Positions 1 to 14,000 of a stretch of DNA of 64,000 nucleotides are shown in pieces. The DNA comes from Malurus cyaneus samueli (Eukaryota; Chordata; Aves; Passeriformes; Maluridae), in the NCBI GenBank assembly GCA_009741485.1, contig CM019236.1, positions 26,416,543 through 26,480,542 on the forward strand, given 5' to 3'. Both the position numbers and the translations under genes were made by a program. The notes under the pieces were generated by a model that worked only from the letters and a program-made list of their open reading frames with translations, searched no databases and was not told the origin of the DNA. Within the stretch, counting starts at the first letter, position 1. Each line of letters starts with the position of its first letter.

Positions 1-921
1 CTCAGTGATCAGTGAGTAATATGTTTGAAAATCAGATAATAAAATATAATCTGCTTGTGGTGCTTATAGATACAAAATGAGTGAAGCAAAACTCAGTAAA
101 CTATTACTGTTAGAAAGCTTGTGTTCCTTGTTAAGGGAAAACATAAACTGTCAAGTCCTAGAACATGTCTCTTGTTCTGATTCTACTACTCTTCAGTTTA
201 TATGTCCTATTTGATTCTTTTCTGATACACTTGACGGCAAAAACATCCTTGAAATTATCATTGCAGACATAGTGTGTTGTTCTTAGGTTACTGATATCTC
301 CCATAAAATCTGTTACGACCTCCTGTCAGTTTTGTTGTGTGTGAAGTATTTGGGGATACCTTCTCTGCAAGTTTGTGTAATAATCTGTGGCTGCATGGCT
401 GCTTTTACGAGATGTAAATCTGGATGACTCTTGAGGCCATTAACTTTCTTTTTTTTTAGCTTCACAATAAGGCATGTAAATGACTACTATATTCCTCTCC
501 TGAGTTTTCAATACAGCATGTTAGAGAAAAGAAGTCTGGCTAAGAGCATAAACTTGGGTAACAATTAAGTTCCTTTCCAGCTGAGAAATCTGTGATATTC
601 TGTGAAACTAAGGATAATCTGTAACTGTCAGGGCTTTAAATCGGGTTTTTTGATGGCAGTGTATGGAAAGCTTTTGTCAGAACAAGGGAATAATTTCTGG
701 GAAATAGAGTATAGAGTGGTATATTGCAAAGATTTCTAACTTATTTATTCCACACAATAAACTAAAGCTAAAATCTAGACTGAGATTTATGTTTGTATCA
801 GGACTATGTCCTTTTCACAGGAGGGCCAGATATGTCTAAGTTTTGTCAGGTGACAAGCTTTGGTAGCATCACAGATTATTAATCATGAGCTGAAACAAAC
901 TTCTGTATCGTAGTACTTTCT

Positions 922-954
<33 letters not shown>

Positions 955-1899
955 GTGTAAATTGAACATTTTGGGCAGCTAACGAGGGTCGCTAAATAGC
1001 ATGCTGAGGCTTGACCACACTGTTGTCAGCATCTCAGTGCATGCCAAGACCCCAACCAGATTGCCAAGTATGCAACCCAGGCCCAAAGGAATGAGTTTTA
1101 ATTTCTGTTCTGTCCCTGGTTTTATTGATTAGAGTGGGATAGGGAAGTGCTACAGCTTGCATCAAGTGAGGGAAATGGGAAAATTGGAGACCTTGACTAA
1201 AAGATGGATGATTAGTCAAGATGGAGAACTGGTGGGGCATGGGAGAAGGTGTGAGACCGTAGTATGAGATTAGATGAGGAATTCAAAGAGGACAGGCCGC
1301 TCAGCTTGGAGTGAAAGGGGTTTCTGCAAAGAATGGTGGTAGAAAGCACATAAAAATCCTTTACGATAATGTATACTTTGCGAGGTTTTTAAGGATGTGG
1401 ATTCTGGTATTTCCTTAGCTTTATTTTTCAATCTTAGCTTTATGTTACTTTGAGGTTTTGTCCTCTTAATTGAATGTATTGTAACAGTGTAGAACGCTTT
1501 AGGGAGACTTGTGTGGGAATGTTTATTTTTTTAAAATTTGAGTGTGCCGTCAATGAAAATTGCATTCCTATTTATTCATCTTGTATTTGGGAAAGCAGAT
1601 AATGATCACTTTGCTTGCCTAGAAACCTGGTTAGTCTGCTTTTCATGAACAATAGTATTGGATCTGATATCTTGTAGTTCACTTACTCAACTTCTGAACG
1701 TATTTTTACTTTCAGCTATTGCTTTCAGCTCATACAGACGGAGGGTACAAACAGTCCCAGAAAATACGCTATAGCTTGACACAATTATACTGCAGTTAGA
1801 TTAAGTAACTGAAACAGCATGAACTATTTTTCTTCTCTTGTCTTTGTTACAAATCTGTGCATTTGTTGTAAAGCTTATTATTTTGCTGTTTATTTTAAG
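1..1899 (+). other. ERMP1 intron (5' part outside window)
   Basis: No exon recognised. The human gene's preceding exon, ending SVANSPG, is not seen on the + strand. The block is AT-rich, with a run of 28 T at 924-951. It ends in a polypyrimidine stretch and an AG acceptor at 1898-1899. Confidence 0.75.
924..951 (+). repeat. poly(T) homopolymer, 28 nt
   Basis: An uninterrupted run of T in an ERMP1 intron; reads as poly(A) on the - strand. Confidence 0.95.
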
Positions 1900-2027
1900 G
1901 TGCCAGTGATGATGCTGTTAGCTGTGCAGTGATGCTTGAAATACTTAACACACTTTCAAAATCATCTGAGTCCCTTCAGCATGCTGTCATATTCTTATTT
2001 AATGGTGCAGAAGAAAATATTTTGCAG
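1900..2027 (+). CDS. ERMP1: ERMP1 exon: M28 core with bridging Asp and catalytic Glu pair
   Basis: Enters in phase 1 (one base from the previous exon completes the first Gly) and leaves in phase 0 after LQ; 43 codons. It begins [14 protein letters not shown]. The Asp of GASD is the metal-bridging ligand in M28 enzymes (human D217). Near the end, FNGAEEN carries the general-base Glu and the adjacent zinc-ligand Glu (human E250/E251). Acceptor TTTTAAG, donor GTGAGA. Confidence 0.96.
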
Positions 2028-5000
2028 GTGAGAATATGCCAGAATTATAAACTATACATCAAAGCGGAGTATTAAAACTCTTAACAAAGGAAAGATACGG
2101 CTTGTGTTTAATCTCTTGAAATACTAATTAAGTACCAGTCTTCTCTGAGGAAAATGTATATGATTTCCGAAGGAAAAAGGCGCTTGTGTTAAGAATATTG
2201 TATGGATTAGTTTAAGTAGAAGACTCGTATTTTCTGCATCTGTGTTGCCTGCCTTGTGCAGTCTTGAGTTATATGCAATCTTGAATGATGGCAAATAACA
2301 TTTAGGCTTGTCTGCGTTATATTGTGAGCTTTTTTTTTTTTTCCTTGCTTTCCAATCAAGGCTAGTCACGTTATTACCAACCATGAGTGGCTAAGTCATC
2401 GAAGCTTTTATTAACCTGGAGGCAGCAGGTGTAGGAGGAAAAGAACTTGGTTTTTTCAAACAGGTTGAGCTTGCATTGTTGTCCAGTTTCTACACAGGAA
2501 TAATTTGGTAATAAATGATGCAGACTGGAAGGAATATTGAAAGTGACTCATAGACAAAAGACAGGAGAACCTCTTTGCCTTTTTCCCAACCCTATACAGC
2601 AGTTAAGTTCTCAGTCTTTAGGTATTTATAGTTTAAAACATTGCCATGAAGTTGCCTCATAGGTGGGAAATGTATAAAGAGCAGAATAATAAAAGTTGTG
2701 TTTCCCTTTTACATTAAGTTAAAAAGGAGAAAAACATTTTGACAGCACATGTATCTTAATACTCATGCTTTCACATGCTCTATTTATTTTTCACAGCAGT
2801 TCTTTCAAAATCTTTGCAGGGAGTTGTTGGCATTATGACTTCTTCTCATGGTCAGGAAGCAGCAGAACTTCTGTGTTTTGTATGCTGTGGTTAGACCTGT
2901 GCTCCAGCCTAGCTGGACTGCAGATTTGCTTGTACTGCTAAAGCTGCTTAGCTGTTTACTTGCACTGAGTGCTTTAGGGGAGAGACTTTTTTCTAAACAA
3001 TGGTATTGATGTGTCATACAGACATGATGGATTGGAAGCTCTGCTAAAGGTTGTGACTTCTTCATTAATGCAGGTTTTTTTTGGGACATGGCTTATCTGC
3101 TCTGCCACTGAACGCTGGAGGCACAGTGATTTCCCCCCCCCACCCAGTGCAGCTATTTTTTTTCTCAAGTATGAGTCATTCAGCCAACACAGATGTACTC
3201 ATTATATACTCTGTGGGGTCCAGTGAGTTGCTTTGCGTGTTTGTTACCATGATGCATATCTTAACCAAAGTTAAAAAAATAGTTTCTGTGAACTTCCTGC
3301 TCATCTTTTATTAGGACCTGAGAACCCTTGGTTGGTACAAGCATATGTAGTTGCAGCCAAACATCCCTTTGCCTCTGTGGTGGCACAGGAAATATTTCAG
3401 AGTGGCATTATCCCAGCAGATACAGACTTCCGAATCTACAGGGATTTTGGCAATGTTCCAGGTATGTTATCAAAATACATGTAAATGCACATTGCATTTA
3501 TTATAAGGATGTCTGTCGTTGACTGTGAAGGTCCTCAAATTTGGTTTGTGTGTCATACTGCGAGGAAATTTTCCTTCCCTTTTCCTAAGGAAAGAGCTTA
3601 GAGAAATTAATTCGTCCTCTACTTGGCTAGGGATGTTTTTTGATGACTGTTTTTTCCAGAAACTACATGGTTTCAGAAACAGAACGGTTTCCTGAAAATC
3701 AGGAAAATGCTCCAGTAATTAACAGCACTCTATTAAATGTTCTGTTTTGAAACCTTTTGGTACATGATGCTAATAACCTGCATGCAGGAATGAAATATCT
3801 TTTTCTAATGGATAAACCAAATCACCTTTTAGAGATAGTGGTAATAAATTATTTTTAATAATTAATTAATTTTCATGACCTTTGGCTTTTTGTTTGGATT
3901 TTGTGGTTGTTGTTTTGGGATTTTTTTGTTGTTGGTTTTGTTTGGATTGGGGTTGTTTTTTTTGGTTTTTTTCTTACTGGTGTTATTTTGTTTGGGGGAT
4001 TTGATTGGTTTTGGGCGGTTTTGGAGGGGTTTGTTTGGTTGGTTTTTTCCATAATCAAGCACAGGACAAGTTTTGAAGTTTTGCTAGTCTGTTTGCAGTT
4101 TGTTATCCTTTCCACAGAGACTGAACAATGGGAAAGAACTGTGAAATGTTCACTCATTGTGAAAACAGTTCAAAACACTGTAAACTTCTGTGAAGTCCTT
4201 GTTGTCCAGGACAGGTTGTCACTGGAATCATTCTCAAGGAAAGCAGTATTTCTGAATTGATTGTTAGTACAAAACAGTTGACCTGTCATATTCTGTACTG
4301 TTCTAAGGTACACTTCTGGCCTGAAAATAAAGAAGCTGATTTTGTACAATGTGTTCTTCGTTCAGAATCATACCTGAAAGATAAATGATTTCTCACTGAC
4401 CTCTAGGGGTTTTTTTTTTCATTTAAAAAAAAAAAAGAATTAAAAACTAGTTTGTTCCTCAGAATTGAGACATAATGTGTCAAAACTTGTGAGATTTCAG
4501 ATTGCAGCTAGCAGCTTTTAGTATACATAGCTAAATAGGTGATTGGGGTACACTGAATGTATAACTAATGAAACAGAATACCTTTGGGGTTTGTTAAATG
4601 CTTTTGTTTGTTTGAACAAATTATTTGGACTTTGAAATGAAGGGTTTTCAGACCAGCTCTCTGAAAAACTGTTTACATATTAGAAGTACAAAGAACACAC
4701 CTGGTATTTTGGGAAAGTATTTCTGTAGTGTCACAGTGCTGCTTTTTATTACTTTTCAGCATGAACATTTATTGAAGTTTTGCAAGTAAACATTTGGCAA
4801 GCATCTTGTACAACTTTTCTGAAGCTGAGATGATCTGGTGTTTTCTTGTGTTTCTCCAGTTGCATACTGGAGAATTCATGGAGATTTCATGGAAATTGGT
4901 GCATTTGAAAGGACAGATATTTTAAAACGTTTTAAAGCTGCTCTCTTTGAAAGACATTTGGAAGCCCAGTTAGTCTTCCTTCTGCAAAGGCGACTTTTAT

Positions 5001-8000
5001 TCATCTCTAAGGATAATGACTGGGTTACAAGTAGAGCAACCTTTTGTGTAAAGTATATGGGAGGCTTTCTCGTATTTCTTTTGGGGTTTTAGGATTGCAT
5101 ATATACAAAAAAATGCTGCTTCTCTTTCTTTAGGAATAGATTTGGCGTTCATTGAAAATGGCTACATTTACCACACAAAATACGACACATCAGACAGAAT
5201 TTTGACAGATTCCATTCAGAGAGCAGGTTGGTATTTTAAGGATTCAGTAATTTACCAAAGGGTAGTATTTTAACTGCTTTTTCATTTTGCTGTAAGACTG
5301 GTAGAGAAATGAATAATTCTAATTGCTCATTTGGTACATGTTGGTCATGTTCTAAAGAACAAAGAATTGACTGAATGCATATCTTTTAAATACAGAGGAA
5401 ATATATTTAGTCAGCTTAGGAAGATAAACTTTATCAGCATCCAGTGATATTAATTAGATTCCACAGTTGCTTTCAAATCAAAATTATTGTCTACCTATTG
5501 ATACGTGATTGGTCAACATTTTGTGCTTCTTTTATCTCACTAAGTTCCCTTTTTGGTTAATGTTTCTCATCAGAAGATTTTGGATAAGTTGGTGGCATAG
5601 AGACTGATCTGCCAGCAGAGGTTTTTATATTGGAATGGATCTCAGTGAAACTTACGTGGTAGCACACAGATTGGGTATACAGGATTTATTTTCTGCAAAA
5701 GGTTGTGCTCATAGCAGACTATTTGACAGGTTGCAGTAAAGAAAATTACAGAGACCAGGAAAAATTAACATAATCCTAAATGCATCCAGGATATTGACCA
5801 TTCCCTCTTTAAGCTTATATAGAAGCCAGCTTCGATGAGCAGCAAGAATAAGGGTTTTAAAAACTTCCTTGCACCAATTCAGCTGCGGGGCAGAAAGCAA
5901 CACTTATAAATTCCCGTTGGTGAGATGATTTTAGTGATCTTGATGGTTTTATGTAGAACTTGTCCTGCTAAACATCGTACAATTAAAAAAAAAAAAGTGA
6001 CAAACTTTACAGGCCTATAAGCACTTCTGATGGTCAAGTAAAAGTAAAATGAAATTTGAGAATGACTGTTCTCATTTGGTTACCTGTGTTTTGACTGTAT
6101 TGTGGGACAGGAAGAGGTGACTTGAGCCTGTAGGCTGCAGAAGAAAATAGTGGCCTTGTCTTACTGGTGATGTAGGGAAAGAAAGGCAGGTGATTCACAG
6201 TCATTGAAACCAGGATAGGTCACTTAGTGGTGAGGAGAAGAGAAGGAAGATTAGGAAATTACAAACTCTTCTATGGTTAGTCCAGTGCTAAATATCAGAA
6301 ATGAAGAGGAGCTTATGGGCTGAAAGCCTGACTGTTCCTTTCATTGGCATGGTGTTTAAGTACATGAGGCATCCCAAGTATACTCATTTTGACCGCTGGA
6401 TAGATTGACTCATGAAAGTACTATTCTTTGTGTACCACCGAAAACCAGTTTGAAATAATCATCTGTATATTCATATCTTTGTTTGAGGGTACTTTGTTTG
6501 AGGGTACTTTTATGCAATTATTCAGAATGGTTATATTAAAAAAATACTGTGTGGCAATTTATCAACCTTGATATAACTATATTGTGTATCTGCTGTTTTA
6601 ATAGGTGACAATATTCTAGCTGTCCTAAAATACCTAGCAACATCAGAAAAGTTGGCTAAATCTTTTGAGTATCGACATGGAAATGTTGTGTTCTTTGATA
6701 TACTTGGTTTATTTGTCCTGGCTTATCCCGCTCGAGTTGGCACAATTATGAACTATATTACAGCAGCAATTGCGGTTTTTTATTTAAGCAAAAAAGTATT
6801 ACAGCCAAAACCCAGAGGTAAGTCTAGGTTGTTTTTAGTGGTTTTGTGGGGTTTTTGGTTTTTTTTCTGATTACAGTATTTTTTAATAAATAGCAATTAG
6901 TAAATGAAAAAGTGTAGGTGAAAAGATATTCAGGCCATTATGGCATCTTTCTAGTTAAACTTTAATGAACTTTAGGTGTGCAGCATGCCATAGGAGTTCC
7001 TCTGTGTTTAAATCTTTCATGTGTGAATATTTATTACTGTGAAAGAATACAATGGGCCTAGATGTCTAGCATGTATGAATCATGATTTTGTCTCCTACTA
7101 TTTAATGAAGATTAAATTTAAATTTTGTAAAGATCTGGAAACTGAAAATAATGGTATAGTATCTATGTATTTTTTTATTTTGTAGTTCATATATTTGGTC
7201 AGAAGCATTTTTCTTTAAAACCTGTGTATAGACAGGAACAAGTAAGAAAACAACAAATGTGGAAAATGAGAGCAAAGTTTCATAAAGAGTGTAAACCAAC
7301 TTAAATCTTCTTTAGACCTTTTTAGAGTGTATAGTTATGCCTGTTATATAAAAAACCCGCTTAAGACAAGGTAACCATCTCCTCCTCAAAATCCAGAAAA
7401 CATTTTTTGAGTAAGGAAGTGTTACAAGAAAAACAACTCAATTCTTTTGTTGATGGTGGGTTTTTTTTGTTTTTGTTTTTTTTTTTTGGGGGGGGTGGTG
7501 GGAGAGAAGGGCCTGGGGATTTGTATATTTAAAAATGGAGCCATGGCTCCACCAGTTCCCTAGTAAAATTTCTGCTATCAAGAAAGCTGTAATCTGCAAA
7601 ATACACGTCTGTTCTGGGATAAATCTTGCAGCAGGGAAGTCTGCAAACAGACATGCGAAGAAATAGGCTAAGTGATGTAAACCATGCTGTTAAGACATCT
7701 TCCTAGGGAACCCCTTTATTTTGGTCATTAAGCAGTTATCCTATGGGGTAGTTAATATTTTGATAGTCTGCAGTGGAATACACAAGCATTGAATGCAACT
7801 TCTATTTTATTCTTCATAGCTGTTCATAACCTGAAGAAGTTATTTACGGCATTTGGCTTAACCTTGACGAGCTGGGTGTGCACACTGGTGGCAGTCCTTA
7901 TGGTGGCAGCGTTTGTCTCTATCATTGGAAGGGCTCTTTCTTGGTACACCCATTTCTATGTCTCTGTGTCTCTCTATGGCACTGCAGCTGCAGCCAATCT

Positions 8001-11000
8001 CATTCTTGTGCACATGCTAGCCAAGAAGTTCTTCTACAAGGTAGGCAAGACTTCGTTGTTATTGTTGAAAGGCAATGAAGTGTTTAATCTGTACACTTAC
8101 CTTTTGAGATGATTAAAAAATTCAGAAAGTTTCTAGTATTTAAAATATTGCTGTGAAATTGGTTAATCTAAACATGGGGATTGTTCTGCTAAATCAGAGA
8201 TGTAGGAGCGATGTGATTTAAGGCAGCATTGACCTTTAGGAGCTGCATCAGTAAAAAGCAGGAGCCTTTGTGACTTGGGTCACAACAACCCCAGGCAGTG
8301 CCACAGGCTGGGGCAGAGTGGCTGGAAAGCTGCCCACAGGAAAAGGACCTGGGGGTGCTGGTGACAGCGGCTGAACATGAGCCAGGGTGTGCCCAGGTGG
8401 CCAAGAAGGCCAATGGCATCCTGGCCTGGATCAGCAATGGTGTGGCCAGCAGGGCCAGGGCAGGGATTGTCCCCCTGTACTTGGCACCAATGAGGCCACG
8501 TCTCAAATCCTGTGTTTTGTTCTGGGGCTGTCACTCCAAGAAGGACATTGGGGTGCTGGAGCGAGTTTGGAGAAGGGCAACAGAGCTGGGGAAGGGTCTG
8601 GAGCACATGTGCTTTGAGGAGCAGCTGAAGGAGTTGGCGTTATTTAGCTTGGAGAACAGGCTAAACGGGGCAGACATTTTCATTCTCTACAACTGCCTGA
8701 AAGGAAGGTGCAGCCAGGTGTGGCTCAGTCTCTTCTACTAGGCAGCCAGTGACAGGATTAGAGGAAATGGCCTCACATTATGCCAGGGAAGGTTCAGGCT
8801 GGGTATTAGTAGAAATTTCTTTATGGGAAGGATTATCAAGCTCGGAAGCAGACTTGCCAGGGAAGGGTTGGGTCACCATCCCTGGAGGTATTTAGAAAAT
8901 GTCTAGATGTTGCAATTAGCTGCATGGATTGCCAGTGGCCTTGGCAGTGCCAGGCGTAGGTTGGACTCGCAAGATCTCAAAGATACTTTCCAACCTAAAC
9001 AATTATGTTATTATTCTGATTTATAGTTGTTTTGACCACAGCTGGAGATGGAACAAAGCTCTTGGTTGTCTGTGTTCTGTGCAATAGGTAAAAGTCATCT
9101 GGCCCCCTCCAAAGCTCAGTGACAATTTGGTGTGTGTTACTTTTCCATTCCTGTGATTTGTCATGATTACTGTCTGTCTATCTGTTTTGCTTAGGATTCT
9201 TTTTTACAGACTAACCAATGCAATTTAACTTGTATAATAATTTCATAATTATAGATGATAGCAATCCCATGTGGTTCTGTGTTAAATACAAATAGTCTTT
9301 AGTATCTGATAGATGACTTCTTCAGAGCAAAAACTGACTACTCAGGCCTGCTAAGTTGATGTTTTAGGTGCAGTAATATTTAGTCATTCAACTTGCTGTT
9401 ACTTAACTTCTCTGCCATTTGTATGGGTTTTGGACAAGGAAATTTAGGAAGCCTTAGCTGTCAGCCAAATCCAGTTTCATCCAAATGTTTGAGGAAGTTT
9501 TAAGAACTTAGTAACATTTGATTGTGTGAAAAGTTGAGTGGATCCATTAAGTCTTTCTCTGGAGGTGTTTTTTTTAAATTTTTTGGGGGAGGGGAGTGTT
9601 AAGTGGTATGTTACCAAAAACATGTATGTGGTGTTGTCCCGTTGTGGAAAAGATGAGCCATTTATAAAATAGACACAGTGTCACAGTGTTACTGTTTTCC
9701 AGCCTTTTTGATGCGCAGGCTGATACTTCCACTAGCTTTTAAGACATTCCAGGCTGTCGGTCTACTTACTGCCTACTAGATAGCTTGATCATCTCAAAAT
9801 CAGAAGTAATTGCACTACGCTGTACAGTTCATGTTGCTTCTGTAACTTGCATTTTACTTAAAAGTTGCATAAAATTTTGTAAGCCAGTCTTTTTCTTGGC
9901 TGTCAGCGGCAGTGCCTGCTCATGGCGCAACAACCTGTGAGTTGATAAATTTTATGTTTTGCAATAGGTTTGGCAACTTGTTTGTTTCTTCACTCTCCTT
10001 GTTTTTATTTCTTCTCACCCCAAAACTGAAGTAGGTGCTTTCTGATAGCATTGTTCATCCAAGCAGTCCTTCTTGCTACCAGCAAGATTTGCAATTAGGA
10101 ATCGTGCACTGCAAACACTATAGCATTGCCAATGTAACTTAAAATAAACAAAACCAAAGCAAATCACATTTTTGATGGCTAAATTTATTTTTTTTTCTCC
10201 CCCTGGAATACTGCCTGGTGTTATCTCACCTATGATGTCTTTTATTCAAAACAAATAGCATATTTTAATAATGAAACCTCTGAAGTGACAGCTTGTAGCA
10301 TGACCTATAAAGGTACCAGTATAATTTGTGCATAAATAACAGTGCTTGTGTAAGAAATCTGTTAACAGCTGCAGTTCAAAAACAAGTTTATATTCTCAGG
10401 AGGTATAGACATAGGTATTTCGCACATAAGTATTATGTCATTTTGTAATATGCTGTGCTATTCTTTTTTTTTAAAGGCCCTCTTTGCCTGAAACACTAGC
10501 CTTGTGTGTACTTCCGTCCTGTCATTTGTACATTCCCTTCCTCTTTCTGCCTCAGTCCATGCAATTTCTCTTTCAGTCTACATCAGCAGATGTAAGAAAC
10601 TAATAAAAAAGTGTGCTGTCATGGATAATTCGATATGGTAAGAGAATGGTGAGATGATGCTTGTCAAAGTTGTTTTGCCCAAGGAAAACAATTATCTACA
10701 AGGCATATGGATTTTTCTATGTCTTCTCATGAGATGGCGTTTATGGAATGTGCACAATGATTAAGTGTAATTTCTTTATTTTTGTTACAGAATATGACTG
10801 AGCAGTACCTGGGAGATGTTTTCTTTGATGCCTCATTGATGATCTGGTCTATAGCATTGGCTGTGATTACTCAGATTGGGCTTTGTTCAGCATTCATTTG
10901 TACATTATGGGTTGCATTTCCTTTATTCACTAAGCTAATGATCCACAAGGAATTCAGCCAAAAAGGTATGAGTTTTGAGGTGCCGAAGTTGTATTTCAGA

Positions 11001-14000
11001 ACTTCTACCCCTACTCTTATTTCAGCAAATCGCATTTGAGTAGTTAAATTAACTAAGTCACATTTGTGTAATGAGAAAAGTGTTCCTGAAGACAGTTTGA
11101 AAATGTGAAAAGCTGTAAAAAACCACGCCGAAAACTATCATGTGTCTTGGGCTAAAAGAACAATAAAGGTTCATAAAAATACTGTAGTATTTAAAGAATG
11201 TTTGGACAGAAAACCTGTTTAAGCATTTTTGTAATACAAGAGTAGTTTTGTAGTGGTTTTGGAAGTTATACTGGCATTGGCTATGCAGAATGAGATTTTT
11301 CCATATCCATGTGAGGGATGAGGACCAGTGTATTGGGTCTTGCAGCAGTATTGTGGATATATCAGTAAAGTTGTGTATTTATGTCCTTCTAAGCTTTTAC
11401 TTCTTTTGTCATTTTTTTTTTCTGTTCCTCACAGGTGCTACAATAAAGTTTATTGTGTTGTACATGCTGGGGATGTTTGTTCCTTATCTGTATATGCTAT
11501 ATCTTAGTTGGACTGTATTCGAAATGTTTACACCTGTCATGGGACGAAGTGGTTCAGAAATCCCACCAGATATGGTGTTGGCAGGATTTATTGTGATCTT
11601 CACTATGATCCTGTCTTCCTATTTTGTAAGTAGAATTTGTAAATGTTGTTTGAAACTCTTAAACTGTCTCTAGAGTTTAGAATAAGAAGGTTTTTAAAAT
11701 TAATACTAGAGGTTAATGATAATTTGATAATATCTTAAATGTTACAGGAAAGTTCTAGGAAATGTGTCAAAGATTCCATGTTTTGTGTTAGTCAAAGAAA
11801 GGTCATCGAAGTAGGGATTATATTGCTCTATGATGATGTAGTTACGACTGGTGTAAAATAAAAAACGTAATGCTGGATTTTCAGCAGGGCTTCATTTTTG
11901 GTGTAATATATGACTGAACAATACATGTACAAACTTCAAAAGGAATACACCCAGATTTCTGGGTTTTTCTGCTGCCTTAGAACCTTGAAAGTTTTTATTT
12001 CTTTTTTGCTGGCAGATGTTTTAAAAACATGAAAGTTTTGAAAGCTCGAGGAAGTACTCACTTTATTCCTTTTGTATAAAATAAATCAGTTTAAAAAATC
12101 TCAGTTTTAAATACTGAGATTAAAGAGAAGTGTCTTGTTTCAAGTGATACTTGCAGTTACATCTTTTTAATGTACTTTTGATTCCATAATTGAATTTTAG
12201 AGTAGTGCCTTATATCTTAAGTGTTGCCGTTTTATAACTGGACTGTTTTTTTATTCTCTAGATTAACTTCATTTACCTTGTCAAAAGTACCAAAACGACG
12301 CTAGTAACTTTAACTACTGTGTTTGTAGTCACTCTGATTCTTGTTTGTAGTGGAATCTTCTTTCCTTATAGTTCTGATGCAGCTAATCCGAAACCTAAGC
12401 GAGTCTTTCTCCAGGTAAGAAAATCTTTGCATGTCGTATTGCCTTTTTTAGTTGCAAGAGTGTTTTTTTTCAAGGCTTAATTCCCCCACCTCCTCCATCC
12501 CAGAAGGGGATTATTTTTTCTGGATTTGAAAGAACCGCTGATGTTTCCGTTATTCAGTCTCAGTGTTCAGCTCATCTGTGTCAGAAGAGCAGGGTGTTTT
12601 AGGGGGCCTTAAGTGGAAGAATCTTGTAAGCAAGGGTAATTTAGAAATTAAATGTGGTTTGAGGTGGCCTAAAGCAATCAGAGTCATCTTTTGAATTTGT
12701 TTTTATTATATGTTTCTTATCTGAGTAATTCTTGCATTTATATTCTTAAATACTGAGATACGTGTTCACTGCATACTGAAAATGCAGTAGACCTTAAGGA
12801 TTCACACAGTGGATATTTCAGAATCACTCTGGCTCTTGCAATTTCCAGAGGCTCCATCATCTTTCTATGTTTGTTGTTTTTTTTTTTCTTCTAGCACACG
12901 AGCAGAAGGTTCCATGATCTAGATGGAAATGTAATTAAAAGTGACTCTGGTATATGGATCAATGGGTTTGATTATAATGGAATATCTCACATAACTCCCC
13001 ACGTACCTGAAATCAATGACACCATTAGAACTGTATGCGAGGAGCAGGCTCCCTTCTGTGGCCTTCCTTGGATTCTGCCAGTGCATTTCATGTTCCGGTT
13101 GGTGTGAACTCTGCTTCACTTGAGCACTTTACTGCAAAGTACAGTGGTCGTTAATGCAATTTCACTTACATAAGGGAAGAAAAAACTAAGGCTAATCGTG
13201 GTCAAAAAGTAGATAATCCTCCTCCTCTTCAGAAGACAGACTTCTGCCTAGGTCTTGCAGGGAGTCTCTGCAAGAGATATACGGGTCTGCTGACAGAGCT
13301 GTAGGAGTTGATCTGTGAAAAAGTCATGTAAGCACCAGTGGAGAAAAAGGTGAAGTGGGGCCTTCTAAAGGGCCCAGAGTAGGAGGATGTATCCTTCTTC
13401 CTTCTTCCCTCCTTCACCTCAGCTGACAGCAGAGGATGTCTAGAGTAGCAGGTTCTCCACAGTAAAAACAAGCTGCTCTGGCTATTTCTCACACCTCAAG
13501 AATCTTGTGAGCAAAAAGTATTTGAAGGTGCAAATATTCTCAGTCATCTGTTTTGTAAATTAGGACAGATGAAGGTAGTGAATGAATATACTGGTGACTT
13601 TTTCTCTTAATACACCCTCTAAATAACTTTCTAGCCACAAGCTGATTTTATATGCCTTCTGCTAGAATCAACCCATTTTGAATATTTTGTGTAGTGGCAG
13701 TACAATCAATTGCACTATAGAGAAACTTCCTGTCTTCTGATGCTTAGTACCTCAGGGTGTTGCATTGAGAGTAACTTGAAACTTCTTTTTCTGTACAGGA
13801 AAAACTGGTATCTTCATGCTCCAGAAATTTTGCCAAGAAATCCCATTCAGTTCAAACTTCTGTCAAAGGAGCTGATGCCCTGGAACTCTGTGAGGTTAAG
13901 CTTTGAAGTGTCTGGTAAGTGACTGAAGCTTCTGGTTTATGATTTGTGTTTGTTTTTATGCCCATAAAAAAATCAGGCTTTGGTTCCAGTACTGCAGGTT

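Noticed and set aside
3901..4260. 119-codon open frame on the + strand
   Set aside because: Its first half is the T/G-rich low-complexity tract, which cannot easily form stops; intronic, with no protein likeness.
8298..8741. 147-codon open frame on the + strand
   Set aside because: It is the decayed reverse-transcriptase end of the CR1 fragment, not a host gene.
13229..13492. 87-codon open frame on the - strand
   Set aside because: Lies in an ERMP1 intron, antisense, with no recognisable domain or splice context.
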